From Acinetobacter lwoffii (GTDB taxonomy: Bacteria; Pseudomonadota; Gammaproteobacteria; Pseudomonadales; Moraxellaceae), in NCBI RefSeq assembly GCF_022967985.1, contig NZ_JALJVC010000005.1:1-64000 (forward strand): a stretch of 64,000 nt of DNA, in the 5' to 3' direction. This document shows positions 9,253-19,021 of the stretch, piece after piece. The position numbers and the translations under genes were made by a program. The notes under the pieces were generated by a model. It was not told the origin of the DNA and ran no database searches. It was given only the letters and a program-made list of their open reading frames with translations. The stretch's first letter is position 1. Each line of letters begins with the position of its first letter.

Positions 9253-9978
9253 ATGATTCAAAGCAGCAACGATTCGACCATCATGCCACAGGCTATTATT
9301 TCTGCCCAGAAATTGACACAAAAGATACAACTTTCACAAAAACAGCTCACCATTTTTGAGGATCTTGATCTGGATATTCAGGCCGGAGAACAAGTGGCAA
9401 TTACCGGTCGTTCCGGTTCCGGAAAATCCACATTACTGGGTATTCTGGCGACACTGGATCAGGCAAATTCAGGTCAGCTTATGGTCTGTGGCGAATCAGT
9501 GTCTAACTTGAATGAAGAACAACGTGCACTGGTACGTTTAAGAAATATCGGGTTTGTCTTTCAGTCTTTTCAGCTCTTACCGCACCTGACTGCACTTGAA
9601 AATGTAATGCTGCCATTACGTTTGCAACCTGGTTTTAAATATGCAGAAGCTGAGCAAAAGGCGTTGGCATTACTACATAAAGTTGGTCTGGATCGACAGA
9701 CGCAGCAAACCCCAAAAGTATTGTCCGGGGGAGAGCAGCAACGTGTAGCCATCGCTCGTGCACTGGTTAGTGAACCAAAAATCATTTTTGCCGATGAACC
9801 CACGGGTAACCTCGACGGCGAAACTGCCAAAGAAATTGAACAACTACTCTTTCAACTGAATCGGGAATTGGGGACGACTTTGGTGCTGGTCACGCATGAC
9901 CGCAAACTGGCGCAGCAGTGCCAGCGGCATTTTGAATTGCTGAATGGCGAGCTGATTGAACATCCGAGTGGGGGATGA
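9253..9978 (+). CDS. ybbA: ABC transporter ATP-binding protein, YbbA/LolD type
   Basis: The ATPase subunit of a MacB/LolCDE-like transporter that works with the FtsX-type permease encoded next. Walker A is GRSGSGKST (residues 52-60), the Q-loop follows VFQSF, the signature is LSGGEQQ (~157), and Walker B is IIFADEP (~177). The start is set by AGGA at 9244-9247, five bases before the ATG; that site overlaps the first codons of divergent tesA. ATG 9283 is an alternative start. Two bases separate its stop codon from the ybbP start, so the pair is translationally linked. Confidence 0.92.
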   Translation: MIQSSNDSTIMPQAIISAQKLTQKIQLSQKQLTIFEDLDLDIQAGEQVAITGRSGSGKSTLLGILATLDQANSGQLMVCGESVSNLNEEQRALVRLRNIGFVFQSFQLLPHLTALENVMLPLRLQPGFKYAEAEQKALALLHKVGLDRQTQQTPKVLSGGEQQRVAIARALVSEPKIIFADEPTGNLDGETAKEIEQLLFQLNRELGTTLVLVTHDRKLAQQCQRHFELLNGELIEHPSGG

Positions 9979-9979
9979 A

Positions 9980-12472
9980 ATGAATCCATTATTTCGCCCC
10001 TTACTGACGCAAAGCTTTAAAACGACCGGAATTTATCTGCTGATTATTGCCTTAACGCTGGCAATTAGCGCGACCACTGCACTTAAGTTTAGTAATGAGC
10101 AGATCCAAAATGCAGTTGCCTTGCAGGCAGCAGAAATGCTGGCTGGTGATCTGGTGCTTTCAGATAATGAGCCTTTGCCGGAGCAGTGGCGTGATCAGGC
10201 CAAGCAGCTGGATTTAAAGCAGTCAGAAGTCACTTTCTTTAGCAGTATGGCCTATACCGATGCACAGTTTGTCATGGTCAATGTCAAAGCCATTGATCAG
10301 GCTTTTCCTTTGCGTGGCGAACTTCGGGTGCAACCGGCAAAAAAATCGATTCAGTCTGGTGAAATCTGGCTCAGTCCACGAGCCATGGATCTGCTCAAAG
10401 TCAAATTGGGGGATCAGCTCAATATCGCCGATGCGGCGTTTAAAGTCACCGCCAAGATTGAACAGGACTCCAATCAGGAACTTGGATTTTCCGGATTTTC
10501 ACCAACGGTGATTATCTCCCAGGCAGATGTGGCACGAACCAATGCGATTCAGGTGGGTAGCCGGATTGAATATCGTTTACTCATGGCTGGCCGTCCGGAC
10601 GACACCCAACAATATGAAGCCCTGTTCAAGCAGCAGGTCAAGTCAGCAAACGGCTCGGCTGAAACGCCAGCGGAAGTACAAGGACAGGAATTTGAGGAGC
10701 AAAGCAGTCTCAGGTTACGCAATGCCAGTGAAGGCAATACCCGCTTGATGAAGCCAATCGCCAATCTGGACACTTTCCTGCAACTGGCCAATATTCTGAC
10801 CATTCTATTATGTGGGATTGCCATTGCTTTAACCGCGCAGCGTTATGTGCAGCAGAATCAGGATCATATTGCCTTGATGCGTTGTATCGGTGCCACCAAG
10901 CAGCAGATTCTGTCGGCTTATCTGGCTTTACTCGGGATGGTGCTGTTGATTGCCATGCTAATTGGTACCGTGGTCGGGATCAGTTTGGGTTATGGACTGT
11001 TGCAATTGATGTTGCAGCTGATTCCAAATTTGCAGATTGAGTTTTCCGCTATCGCAATGTTGCTTGGGCCATTGCCGGTCGCGATGCTGACCAGTGCTGT
11101 AGTGTTACTCGGCTTTGTCATGCCAAGCTTGTTGCAACTGCTGAATACGCCACCGATCCGGGTGATCCGCCAGCAGGAAAAATCAGTGCAATCTATGCTG
11201 TGGATGCTGCTGACTGGAACGCTCAGCCTGATTATTTTTAGTGTGATTTTGACTGAAAACTTGCTGCTGACCGCCTGGGTGATTGGCGCGATTATTGTAT
11301 TATGTGCAGTGCTGTATCTGACGGTATGGGGGGTGTTGAAACTGCTACGTAATATGAAGCTGAATCTGTCAGCCTATGTACGCACACCTTCTCAGACCGC
11401 CTTGCAGATTACGGCTTTAGCCTTGGGCTTGAGCCTGATTACAGTCTTGGCAGTCTTGCGTACCGATCTGCTAGATCGTTGGCAGCAACAGTTACCGGAA
11501 GGTACGCCGAACCAGTTTGTTTATGGCTTACCGCCTTTTGATATGCCGGATCTCAAAGCCCAACTTGAGCAGAATGGCTGGAAAAGCACACCGCTATATC
11601 CAAATGTCCGTGGGCGTCTGGTCGCCAAAAATGATCAGCCATTTGCCGAAGAGTTGGTTAAAAGTAGCAATACTTTAAGACGTGAGCTGAATCTGACCCA
11701 GTCAAACCGCTATCCTCAGGATAATGTGATTGTCAGTGGTGACGCGGTATTAAAACAAGTCGGCACCGTATCGGTCGAAGCCAATACTGCTGAAGAGTTA
11801 GGGATCAAGATTGGAGATAAACTCAGTTTCAGCCTGCCGGAAGGGATACTGGAAGCTAAAGTCGTTAATCTAAGAACCGTCGAATGGGAAAGTTTTAGCC
11901 CGAATTTCTTCTTTATCTTTGCACCGAATAGCATGGATGCCAATGCCGGCAGTTATCTGGGCAGTTTTTATGTCCCGGAAACAGATAAAGGCAAACTGGT
12001 CCCTGTGATCCAGCAATTTTCCAACACGGTCTTTATTGATGTCAGCCTGATTCTGGAAGAGATCAAACGCATTGTGAATGTGCTGGTGCAAATCGTGACG
12101 ATTCTGGCGGTACTGGTCAGCATTTCCGGTTTTCTGGTGCTGATGGCCTGTTTGAACCTGTTGATGGATGAACGCAAACGTGAAGTGGCTTTGCTACGAT
12201 CATTCGGTAGTTCCAAGCAGAAACTGAAAACCATGATGAGTCTGGAAATTGGTTTTATCGGACTGTTTGCCGGAATTGTTTCCTGCCTGTTTGCCGAAGT
12301 GATCAGTGCGATTGCCAGTTATAAAATGGATTTAATGATTCAGCCGCATTGGGAAATCTGGATTATCCTGCCGATTTTTATGACCGTTTTATGTGCATTG
12401 ATCGGCCGTTATCGTCTGAGTTATCTGTCAGAAATTCCGCCCTTACAAAGCTTGCGTGAGATGAATCAATAA
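9980..12472 (+). CDS. ybbP: FtsX-like ABC permease YbbP (830 aa)
   Basis: Inner-membrane permease with two MacB/FtsX repeats. One membrane segment lies near the N-terminus. Three segments lie around residues 265-400, a central pair at ~415-460, another at ~485, and three more at the C-terminus (~690-820). Large periplasmic loops lie between. The C-terminal DERKREVALLRSFGSS is the coupling-helix stretch that contacts the ATPase; its N-terminal counterpart is DHIALMRCIGAT. I use the ATG at 9980 with GGGGG five bases before it, rather than the TTG upstream. The family is linked to lipid or lipoprotein handling at the envelope, but the cargo is not established. Confidence 0.9.
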   Translation: MNPLFRPLLTQSFKTTGIYLLIIALTLAISATTALKFSNEQIQNAVALQAAEMLAGDLVLSDNEPLPEQWRDQAKQLDLKQSEVTFFSSMAYTDAQFVMVNVKAIDQAFPLRGELRVQPAKKSIQSGEIWLSPRAMDLLKVKLGDQLNIADAAFKVTAKIEQDSNQELGFSGFSPTVIISQADVARTNAIQVGSRIEYRLLMAGRPDDTQQYEALFKQQVKSANGSAETPAEVQGQEFEEQSSLRLRNASEGNTRLMKPIANLDTFLQLANILTILLCGIAIALTAQRYVQQNQDHIALMRCIGATKQQILSAYLALLGMVLLIAMLIGTVVGISLGYGLLQLMLQLIPNLQIEFSAIAMLLGPLPVAMLTSAVVLLGFVMPSLLQLLNTPPIRVIRQQEKSVQSMLWMLLTGTLSLIIFSVILTENLLLTAWVIGAIIVLCAVLYLTVWGVLKLLRNMKLNLSAYVRTPSQTALQITALALGLSLITVLAVLRTDLLDRWQQQLPEGTPNQFVYGLPPFDMPDLKAQLEQNGWKSTPLYPNVRGRLVAKNDQPFAEELVKSSNTLRRELNLTQSNRYPQDNVIVSGDAVLKQVGTVSVEANTAEELGIKIGDKLSFSLPEGILEAKVVNLRTVEWESFSPNFFFIFAPNSMDANAGSYLGSFYVPETDKGKLVPVIQQFSNTVFIDVSLILEEIKRIVNVLVQIVTILAVLVSISGFLVLMACLNLLMDERKREVALLRSFGSSKQKLKTMMSLEIGFIGLFAGIVSCLFAEVISAIASYKMDLMIQPHWEIWIILPIFMTVLCALIGRYRLSYLSEIPPLQSLREMNQ

Positions 12473-12506
12473 GATTCATCTCCGTGATTTTTAAACTGGC
12501 TGAGAG

Positions 12507-13325
12507 TTAAAGTTTTAGTTGCTGTTGCATCATTTCCAGAATCTCTTGCCACAGTGGGCGAATTGCTTCAATCAAGGCCAAGTTATGTTGATAAAGCAGC
12601 ACACAAATGCCGAAACCGACAAGCAGGGCAATCAGATTGAACAGGTGGCTACGCTGCATTTTTTGACCGATGTACCAGAGCAAGGTGAGAAAAGCACCCA
12701 TCAGCATGCCGCCAATATGTGCGGCATTGTTGATTCCGCTGATCATAAAGCCCAGCGCGAGGTTTAGACCCATCACCATCACCAGGGTTTTTTTATCCAG
12801 GATAAAACGTTGCTGTGGCAGCATCGGCAATAAGGCCAGCACCGTCAGTGAAGCCCCGAGTCCCATCACGGCACCGGATGCGCCGGCACTGACCGCAGGC
12901 AATAAATCGGGATTGGCCACACCGCCTTCAATCAGGTTATAGCTGTCTTGAATATTCATATAGCCACTGAGCAGGCTGCCCATTAATCCGGCACACACAT
13001 ACAGGCCAATAAAATACATCCGGCCAAACAGTTGTTCGGCAACACTACCAAAAATATACAAGGCCCACATATTCAACATCAGGTGAATCAGGCCAAAATG
13101 AAAAAACATGCTGCTAAACAAGCGCATGGGTTCCGCTAAATAGGTTAAAGGTGCATAATCGGCACCCCAGAGAATGGCATCTCGGGTACTCGGCTGGCTA
13201 ACATCCATGCCATGCATGGCTTGCCAGCCAAATAATCCAACATTGATCCCGATTAAAATGGCGGTGATCCACCAGAGATGCATTTCAAGTTTGCGATGTT
13301 CGACAGGGGGAGAGTATTCAGACAT
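12507..13325 (-). CDS. Rhomboid-family intramembrane serine protease (272 aa)
   Basis: A seven-span membrane protein and the second rhomboid in the window. HFGLIHLMLNMWALYIFG (about residue 76) is the conserved His/Asn loop. The nucleophile lies in SAGASGAVMG (Ser ~149), and the general base in NNAAHIGG (~residue 201). It has a longer N-terminus and C-terminus than the 205-aa paralogue at 1835-2452 and is only distantly similar to it. It converges with ybbP. Substrate unknown. Confidence 0.9.
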   Translation of the reverse strand: MSEYSPPVEHRKLEMHLWWITAILIGINVGLFGWQAMHGMDVSQPSTRDAILWGADYAPLTYLAEPMRLFSSMFFHFGLIHLMLNMWALYIFGSVAEQLFGRMYFIGLYVCAGLMGSLLSGYMNIQDSYNLIEGGVANPDLLPAVSAGASGAVMGLGASLTVLALLPMLPQQRFILDKKTLVMVMGLNLALGFMISGINNAAHIGGMLMGAFLTLLWYIGQKMQRSHLFNLIALLVGFGICVLLYQHNLALIEAIRPLWQEILEMMQQQLKL

Positions 13326-13402
13326 GCTATTTTTTTGCTGTGATTGTATATTTCGAATAAGCTTAACACGAAAAATTAAATTTTCAGGAGTAACGCACTG
13401 AC

Positions 13403-14077
13403 ATGAAAGCCTTTCTGATCCGCACGATGCTCGTCATCGTCAGTGTGATTCTGCTGGTTCAATTGTGGATCTTTGCCAGTCTGGCCTGGTGGCGAACCAA
13501 TCCGGTGAACACCACCATGATGATGCGGATTGATTACTGGACAGAACCCTCCAAAGCGATTCAGCATCAGTGGCGTCCCTATGACGAGATTAGCCTGAAT
13601 CTGAAACGTGCTGTCGTCACTGCGGAAGATGGAAAATTTATTCATCACCATGGTTTTGACTGGGACGGAATTCAAACTGCGCTGAATAAAAACAGAAATC
13701 AGGGCCGTGTAGTGGCCGGTGGTTCGACAATCTCCCAGCAATTGGCGAAAAACCTGTTCCTCGTCAACAAGCGTTCCTTTGTGCGTAAAGGTCAGGAAGC
13801 AGTCGCGACCTGGATGATGGAACGCATGTGGTCGAAAGAACGAATTCTGGAAGTCTATTTAAACTCGATCGAGTTCGGGGATAATATCTACGGCGTTGAA
13901 GCAGCGGCCAAACATTATTTCGGTAAAACCGCACAAAGCCTGACCCGCGATCAAGCCATCTTTCTGGCTGCCATTTTGACCAATCCGAAATATTTCCAGG
14001 ATCATCGCAATTCCTCTGCATTAAATGCTCGTAAGCGGATGATTCAGCGCTATATGCGTTATGCAGAATTACCTTAA
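13403..14077 (+). CDS. mtgA: Monofunctional peptidoglycan glycosyltransferase MtgA
   Basis: Polymerises lipid II into glycan strands; it lacks a transpeptidase domain. At 224 aa it matches the family. A single N-terminal membrane anchor covers residues ~5-30. GT51 motifs follow in order: the catalytic-Glu block [17 protein letters not shown] (~73-89), [13 protein letters not shown] (~110-122), the [13 protein letters not shown] stretch, and [21 protein letters not shown] (~150-170). AGGAG is 12 bases before the ATG, a long spacing. Confidence 0.95.
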   Translation: MKAFLIRTMLVIVSVILLVQLWIFASLAWWRTNPVNTTMMMRIDYWTEPSKAIQHQWRPYDEISLNLKRAVVTAEDGKFIHHHGFDWDGIQTALNKNRNQGRVVAGGSTISQQLAKNLFLVNKRSFVRKGQEAVATWMMERMWSKERILEVYLNSIEFGDNIYGVEAAAKHYFGKTAQSLTRDQAIFLAAILTNPKYFQDHRNSSALNARKRMIQRYMRYAELP

Positions 14078-14093
14078 TTGATGATTTGAAGAG

Positions 14094-14119
14094 AAAGCCC
14101 AATTATTTGGGCTTTTTTT
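14094..14119 (+). terminator. Rho-independent terminator after mtgA
   Basis: Stem AAAGCCCAA / TTGGGCTTT followed by T7. Confidence 0.85.
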
Positions 14120-14188
14120 ATGAAATTGTCATCAATTTGAAGCATACTTGGAGGGATAAGCACAATTTTAAATCCGCATAGGTTTGAT

Positions 14189-16270
14189 ATGAATACGGCA
14201 GCCAGCACAACTTCAGCACAGCCCGAATATACATATAATGATCGTTATATTAATCGCGAACTGTCTATCCTAGACTTCCATTTACGTGTCCTGGAACAGG
14301 CTGTCGATCCTTTACATCCATTGCTCGAACGCATGAATTTCCTGTTGATTTTCTCGCGTAATCTGGACGAGTTTTTTGAAATCCGGGTCGCAGGAATGAT
14401 GGAACAGCTGGATCTGGATAATGAAAGTCGGAGTCCGGATGGCTTGACTCCAAAGCAGGTTTTAGAACAGATTTCTAAAACAGCACATGCCGCCATTGAA
14501 CGCCAGTACCGTATTTTAAATGAAGAAATTTTGCCAAAACTGCGTGAGGAAGATATTTGCTTCTTGCGCCGTGGTGAGCTGACTCCGGCACAATCTGCCT
14601 GGATTAAAAAATATTTTCAGGAGCAAGTGGCGCCGGTTCTCACGCCGATCAGCCTGGACCCTGCGCACCCATTCCCACGGTTGGTGAATAAATCACTGAA
14701 CTTTATTGTCACATTGGAAGGGAAAGATGCTTTTGGCCGTCAGATTGATCTGGCTGTGGTACCCGCACCGCGTTCACTGCCACGCGTGGTACGTTTACCG
14801 GATGAACTGACCGATGGAAAAGAACATCATGTGATGCTGTCGGCGATTATTCATGAGCATGTGTCTGATCTGTTCCCGGGGATGACGGCGACTGGCTGTT
14901 ATCAGTTCCGTGTTACCCGAAATGCCGATTTAGCCTTGAATGAAGATGTAGAAGATCTGGCCAAGGCCCTCAAAGGCGAACTCAGTTCACGCCGTTTTGG
15001 TCGTGCGGTACGTCTGGAAGTGACAGAAAATTGTCCGCAGCATATTTATGAATATCTGCTGAATGAATTTGATCTGGACGACGAGCAGCTTTATAAAGTC
15101 GCGGGCCCGGTCAATCTGGCACGTTTGCTGTCTAACTTTAAACGTCCGCATTTACGTTATGACTCGCATACTCCCATCATTCCTAAAGTACTGAAAAAAT
15201 CTGAAAATATTTTTAGTGCAATGCAGAAGCAGGATATTCTGCTGCATCATCCCTTTGAATCTTTTGCGCCGGTGATTTCATTATTACGTGAAGCGGCACG
15301 CGATCCGCAAGTACTGGCGATCAAGCAGACTTTATACCGCAGTGGGCCAGATTCTGAAATTGTGCAGGTGTTGGCGGAAGCTGCCCGCAATGGTAAGGAA
15401 GTGACCGCAGTGATTGAATTGCGTGCACGTTTTGATGAAGAATCCAATATTGCGGTGGCCAATGTCCTGCAAGAAGCCGGTGCAGTCGTGGTCTACGGCA
15501 TTGTCGGTTACAAGACTCACGCCAAGATGATTCTGGTGGTGCGCCGGGAAAATAACAAACTGGTGCGCTATGTGCATCTGGGCACCGGTAATTATCATGC
15601 CGGCAATGCGCGAATCTATACCGATTATGGTCTGTTAACGACGGATAAAGATCTGTGTGAAGATGTGCATCGTATTTTCCAGGAACTGACCGGTATGGGG
15701 AAAATGGCCAAGCTGAAAAAGTTGCTGCATGCGCCGTTTACCTTACATGCCCAGTTACTGAACTATATCGATAATGAAATTGCCTATGCTCAGGCAGGGA
15801 AACCGGCGCAGATTATTGTCAAAGTCAATGCGCTGACCGAAATGCAATTGATTAACAAACTCTATGAAGCCTCTCAGGCCGGAGTACAGATTGACCTGAT
15901 TATTCGGTCGATTTGCAGTTTGCGTCCGGGTTTGCCGGGTCTGTCGGAAAATATCCGGGTGCGTTCAATTGTCGGACGTTTCCTGGAACATACCCGCGTG
16001 TATTATTTCAGCAATAATGGAAATTCACGTATTTATTGTTCAAGTGCAGACTGGATGGATCGTAACCTGTTTAATCGGGTCGAGGCCTGTTTCCCGGTCG
16101 AAGATGAAGCCTTGAAAAAACGCATCTATCAACAAGGTCTGTTGAATTACCTGAAAGACAACCAGCAATCCTGGTTATTGCAAGGTGATGGTACCTGGCT
16201 GCGGGCACAGCCAAAAGAAGGTGAAAAACCACATAATGCACAACGTATTCTGTTAGAGCTGTTTAAATAA
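14189..16270 (+). CDS. ppk1: Polyphosphate kinase 1
   Basis: Reversibly moves the gamma phosphate of ATP onto long-chain polyphosphate. At 693 aa it is full length. The N-terminal domain starts at [20 protein letters not shown]. The core carries the autophosphorylated histidine in [14 protein letters not shown] (about residue 446). The second conserved histidine lies in [19 protein letters not shown]. The phospholipase-D-like C-terminal repeat includes [18 protein letters not shown]. It stands alone between terminators. Confidence 0.97.
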   Translation: MNTAASTTSAQPEYTYNDRYINRELSILDFHLRVLEQAVDPLHPLLERMNFLLIFSRNLDEFFEIRVAGMMEQLDLDNESRSPDGLTPKQVLEQISKTAHAAIERQYRILNEEILPKLREEDICFLRRGELTPAQSAWIKKYFQEQVAPVLTPISLDPAHPFPRLVNKSLNFIVTLEGKDAFGRQIDLAVVPAPRSLPRVVRLPDELTDGKEHHVMLSAIIHEHVSDLFPGMTATGCYQFRVTRNADLALNEDVEDLAKALKGELSSRRFGRAVRLEVTENCPQHIYEYLLNEFDLDDEQLYKVAGPVNLARLLSNFKRPHLRYDSHTPIIPKVLKKSENIFSAMQKQDILLHHPFESFAPVISLLREAARDPQVLAIKQTLYRSGPDSEIVQVLAEAARNGKEVTAVIELRARFDEESNIAVANVLQEAGAVVVYGIVGYKTHAKMILVVRRENNKLVRYVHLGTGNYHAGNARIYTDYGLLTTDKDLCEDVHRIFQELTGMGKMAKLKKLLHAPFTLHAQLLNYIDNEIAYAQAGKPAQIIVKVNALTEMQLINKLYEASQAGVQIDLIIRSICSLRPGLPGLSENIRVRSIVGRFLEHTRVYYFSNNGNSRIYCSSADWMDRNLFNRVEACFPVEDEALKKRIYQQGLLNYLKDNQQSWLLQGDGTWLRAQPKEGEKPHNAQRILLELFK

Positions 16271-16281
16271 GTTTAAGTATT

Positions 16282-16312
16282 TAAAGAGGCTGAATATTCA
16301 GCCTCTTTTTTA
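16282..16312. terminator. Terminator after ppk1
   Basis: Stem AAAGAGGCTGAA / TTCAGCCTCTTT followed by T-rich sequence on the plus strand. It overlaps the stop of the converging gene at 16310 and may serve both strands. Confidence 0.8.
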
Positions 16313-16978
16313 TTTCGAACATACAATTGAACTGTTTAAGCTGAGTCTGATCAGTTTTCGATAGATGTGTTTGACCTGACTATACATCTGATAATCTTTC
16401 ATCTGAAGCTGGTTTTGTCGTTCGGTTTGCGATTTATGCTGACTCATTACTTGTAATAACTGTAATTCAGCGAAGTTGAGACAGGCTTTAACGCTGGGCT
16501 GGTGCAGGAGATAGTCTGCCAATTCAGTATGAATGTAGGCTCCACCGCGCAAGACAGTTTTTAGACTATCAGCGAACTGGGGTAATGAATCATGATGCTG
16601 CATATAGCTATCTGCGCCGGACAGCAAGGCTGAATAGATCAGTGCTGTGGAATGAGTATTGAGTATGGCAATAACGGGCGTATCTAGGCTTTGCTGTTTC
16701 AGCGGACGGATCACACTGATCTCTGAAGTTGTTGCTGCATGATAAAGAATCAGGTTGGGCAGATGTTCAGTAATCATGGATTGTGCGGACAGCATATTGT
16801 CCGCATACAGCAGCATATCTGGCTGATAGCCGAGTTGCTGTAGCACGGTCTGGATTTTTGACAGGTCGAGTCCAGTCGGTGAACGAATCACTAAAACCGG
16901 TGCAGGCAAAAGGCTAGCCAATAAAACGCGATCCTGTAGATGCGATAGAGAGCTACACTGTGAATCAGGCAGATGCAA
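16310..16978 (-). CDS. Degenerate NarL/LuxR-type response regulator-like protein
   Basis: Seen: residues ~25-150 follow the receiver-domain pattern. HLPNLILYH occupies the beta-3 position, TPVIAILNTHS resembles beta-4, and SGADSYMQHHDSL resembles the alpha-4/beta-5 loop. The phosphoacceptor Asp after beta-3 is replaced by Tyr-His, and the usual Lys is absent. The last 60 residues (FAELQLLQVMSQHKS... to HIYRKLI) look like a LuxR helix-turn-helix. Inferred: a DNA-binding regulator that does not use Asp phosphorylation. No partner kinase is nearby. It starts at the first ATG; the Shine-Dalgarno is weak. Confidence 0.65.
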   Translation of the reverse strand: MHLPDSQCSSLSHLQDRVLLASLLPAPVLVIRSPTGLDLSKIQTVLQQLGYQPDMLLYADNMLSAQSMITEHLPNLILYHAATTSEISVIRPLKQQSLDTPVIAILNTHSTALIYSALLSGADSYMQHHDSLPQFADSLKTVLRGGAYIHTELADYLLHQPSVKACLNFAELQLLQVMSQHKSQTERQNQLQMKDYQMYSQVKHIYRKLIRLSLNSSIVCSK

Positions 16979-17063
16979 ATGCCTATCCCAAAGAATAGTG
17001 ATTTAGCTGAAATGTAGAGATTCTAAGTTTCTAGGCGGACTGGATGCATTCAATTCAAGATAT

Positions 17064-17092
17064 AAAAAAGGAGCAACATGTGCTCCTTTTTA
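17064..17092 (-). terminator. Terminator after oxyR
   Basis: Stem AGGAGCA / TGCTCCT. On the minus strand it is followed by six T. It ends the rubA-rubB-estB-oxyR transcript. Confidence 0.8.
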
Positions 17093-17103
17093 TTATCTAT
17101 AGA

Positions 17104-18012
17104 TCAGGCAGCATCGTGCTGAGTGATTTTCTGGAAAATCTGTAATAGCACATCAAACTCGCTTTGCAGCGGTGTGCTTTTACGGGTTACCAATGCCAGG
17201 GTACGACTTGGGGCTGAATCGATCGCTTTTACCTGAATCTCAGGATTGCCTTTAATCATATTGGTATGGATCGCAATTTCAGGCAGCAGGGTAAAGCCCA
17301 GATTTGCAGACACCATTTCGATTAAAGTCGGCAGTGAGCTGGCTTTTAAACGGTGATCATTTTTACGCTCACCAATCGGGCAGGCACTCAAGGCATGATC
17401 ACGCAGGCAATGACCTTCTTCAAGTAACATCAGGCGAGACAGATCCAGATCTTCTAAAGAGTTTGCTTGTGCAGCATGCTGATCAGATTTTTGGTAAACC
17501 AGATACAGATTCTCTTTGGCAATTTCAGCAACTTTCAGACCACGGGTGTCGAAAGGCAATGCCAAAGCCACCATATCCAGGTTGCCATGTTCCAGCTTTT
17601 CTACAATCTTTTCACTTTGTGCTTCATGCAGATGCAACTGGATTTTTGGTAATTGCTTATGTACTTCATCCAGCAGTTGGGACAATAGGAAAGGTGCAAT
17701 TGTTGGAATGACGCCGAGATGTAGATCACCGGTTAAAGGTTCACTCATCTCACGACTTAGACGCATTAGGTCCTGAGCATCGGCCAGTAGAACACGTGCG
17801 CGTGCAACCACTTGTTCACCAAGAGGCGTTAAACGAACATTCTGGCGGTCGCGTTCAACAAGTACGCCACCGAGTAAACGCTCCAGTTCCATGATGCCGC
17901 CAGACAAGGTTGACTGGGTGACAAACGAACGACGAGCAGCTTCTGTAAAATGTAGCGTCTCTGACAGTGTTACGAGGTATGACAGCTGTCTTAAAGATGG
18001 TAATGCAGCCAT
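17104..18012 (-). CDS. oxyR: Hydrogen-peroxide-sensing regulator OxyR
   Basis: LysR-type activator of peroxide defence. The N-terminal winged helix covers residues 1-65 (FTEAARRSFVTQSTLSGGIMELE). The redox centre is the pair Cys202 and Cys211 in HCLRDHALSACPIG, with the same nine-residue spacing as E. coli Cys199/Cys208. The LLEEGHCLRDH context and ASSLPTLIEMVSANLGFTLLP also match OxyR. It starts 13 bases after estB and is the last gene of rubA-rubB-estB-oxyR, an arrangement described for A. baylyi ADP1. Confidence 0.95.
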   Translation of the reverse strand: MAALPSLRQLSYLVTLSETLHFTEAARRSFVTQSTLSGGIMELERLLGGVLVERDRQNVRLTPLGEQVVARARVLLADAQDLMRLSREMSEPLTGDLHLGVIPTIAPFLLSQLLDEVHKQLPKIQLHLHEAQSEKIVEKLEHGNLDMVALALPFDTRGLKVAEIAKENLYLVYQKSDQHAAQANSLEDLDLSRLMLLEEGHCLRDHALSACPIGERKNDHRLKASSLPTLIEMVSANLGFTLLPEIAIHTNMIKGNPEIQVKAIDSAPSRTLALVTRKSTPLQSEFDVLLQIFQKITQHDAA

Positions 18013-18025
18013 AGTGTCCTAATGT

Positions 18026-18964
18026 TTATGATTTAAAATGATCAGCAAATAATTCGCTAAGATATGGAATAAAATGCGGTGGGATATCATGCCCCATTCC
18101 ATCAATTAATTCAAATTTAGCCCCTGAGATTGCTTTCGCAACGGCCTTGCCATGGCTAGGAGGCAGCAATCGATCTCGAGAACCATGGACCACCAGGGTT
18201 TCTTGTTTGATTTGCTTGTCCAGTTGCAGCAATGAGCCTGTACATAATATTGCTAAAAACTGTTGAAGTACACCAGCAGGATAGTAACTTCGCTTATATA
18301 ATTTACGGGCGGTCTGCACCGCTTCCAGATGATTGACATAACCTGGTGAGCCGATGATCTTAAACAGTTTCAAACTATGATCAACAATGCCATCTTCATC
18401 TGTTGAAGCCGGTTTGTCAATCAAACTAAAGAGTTGCTTAGGGAAGGGCGGTGGCAACATCGGCTGGTTATTACTGGTAAACAGTAAGCCCAGTTTTTTG
18501 ACTTTGTCCGGATAACGCGCTGCCAGAATCTGGGCAATCATACCGCCCATTGAGGCACCCAGCACATAGACCTGTTCCAGCTGCATTTTTTCAATGAGCA
18601 GGCTGACATCTTCGGCCATATCATACAGATCATAAGGTGCACCCTGATTACCCAGACCCAGCACAAACCGGCTCATCATTTTTAGGGTATTCAGGCGTGG
18701 ACCTTTGTGATGAACTTTTGAAGACAGGCCAATATCACGATTATCAAAACGGATGATGTGATAGCCATTGTCAATCAGTGACTTGCAGAAAAAGTCAGGC
18801 CAGTACAGCATTTGCCCACCCAGCCCCATAATCAGTAAAATGGTGGGATGTTCCGGATTTCCACCAACCTCGACATGTAACTGGATCCCATTACCAAGAT
18901 CAACCTTGGTTTCATGCATGAACGAGGTATAGGGGGAAAGATTAAACTGTGTTGCGCTGTACAT
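18026..18964 (-). CDS. estB: Esterase EstB (alpha/beta hydrolase)
   Basis: Alpha/beta hydrolase of 312 aa. The nucleophile is Ser138 in GASMGGM, the oxyanion loop is MGLGGQMLYW (~residue 46), the acid lies in HGSRDRLLPP, and the histidine in DGMGHDIPP. No signal peptide, so cytoplasmic. It sits between rubB (57-base gap) and oxyR (13-base gap). The name follows the ADP1 operon, where this gene is reported to encode an esterase. The natural substrate is unknown; an ester from alkane oxidation would fit the context but is inference. Confidence 0.85.
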   Translation of the reverse strand: MYSATQFNLSPYTSFMHETKVDLGNGIQLHVEVGGNPEHPTILLIMGLGGQMLYWPDFFCKSLIDNGYHIIRFDNRDIGLSSKVHHKGPRLNTLKMMSRFVLGLGNQGAPYDLYDMAEDVSLLIEKMQLEQVYVLGASMGGMIAQILAARYPDKVKKLGLLFTSNNQPMLPPPFPKQLFSLIDKPASTDEDGIVDHSLKLFKIIGSPGYVNHLEAVQTARKLYKRSYYPAGVLQQFLAILCTGSLLQLDKQIKQETLVVHGSRDRLLPPSHGKAVAKAISGAKFELIDGMGHDIPPHFIPYLSELFADHFKS

Positions 18965-19021
18965 GGTCGCTGTCCTAATTAAAGGATATTTCGTTTAAAA
19001 AATATCCTTGCTATTAAACCT

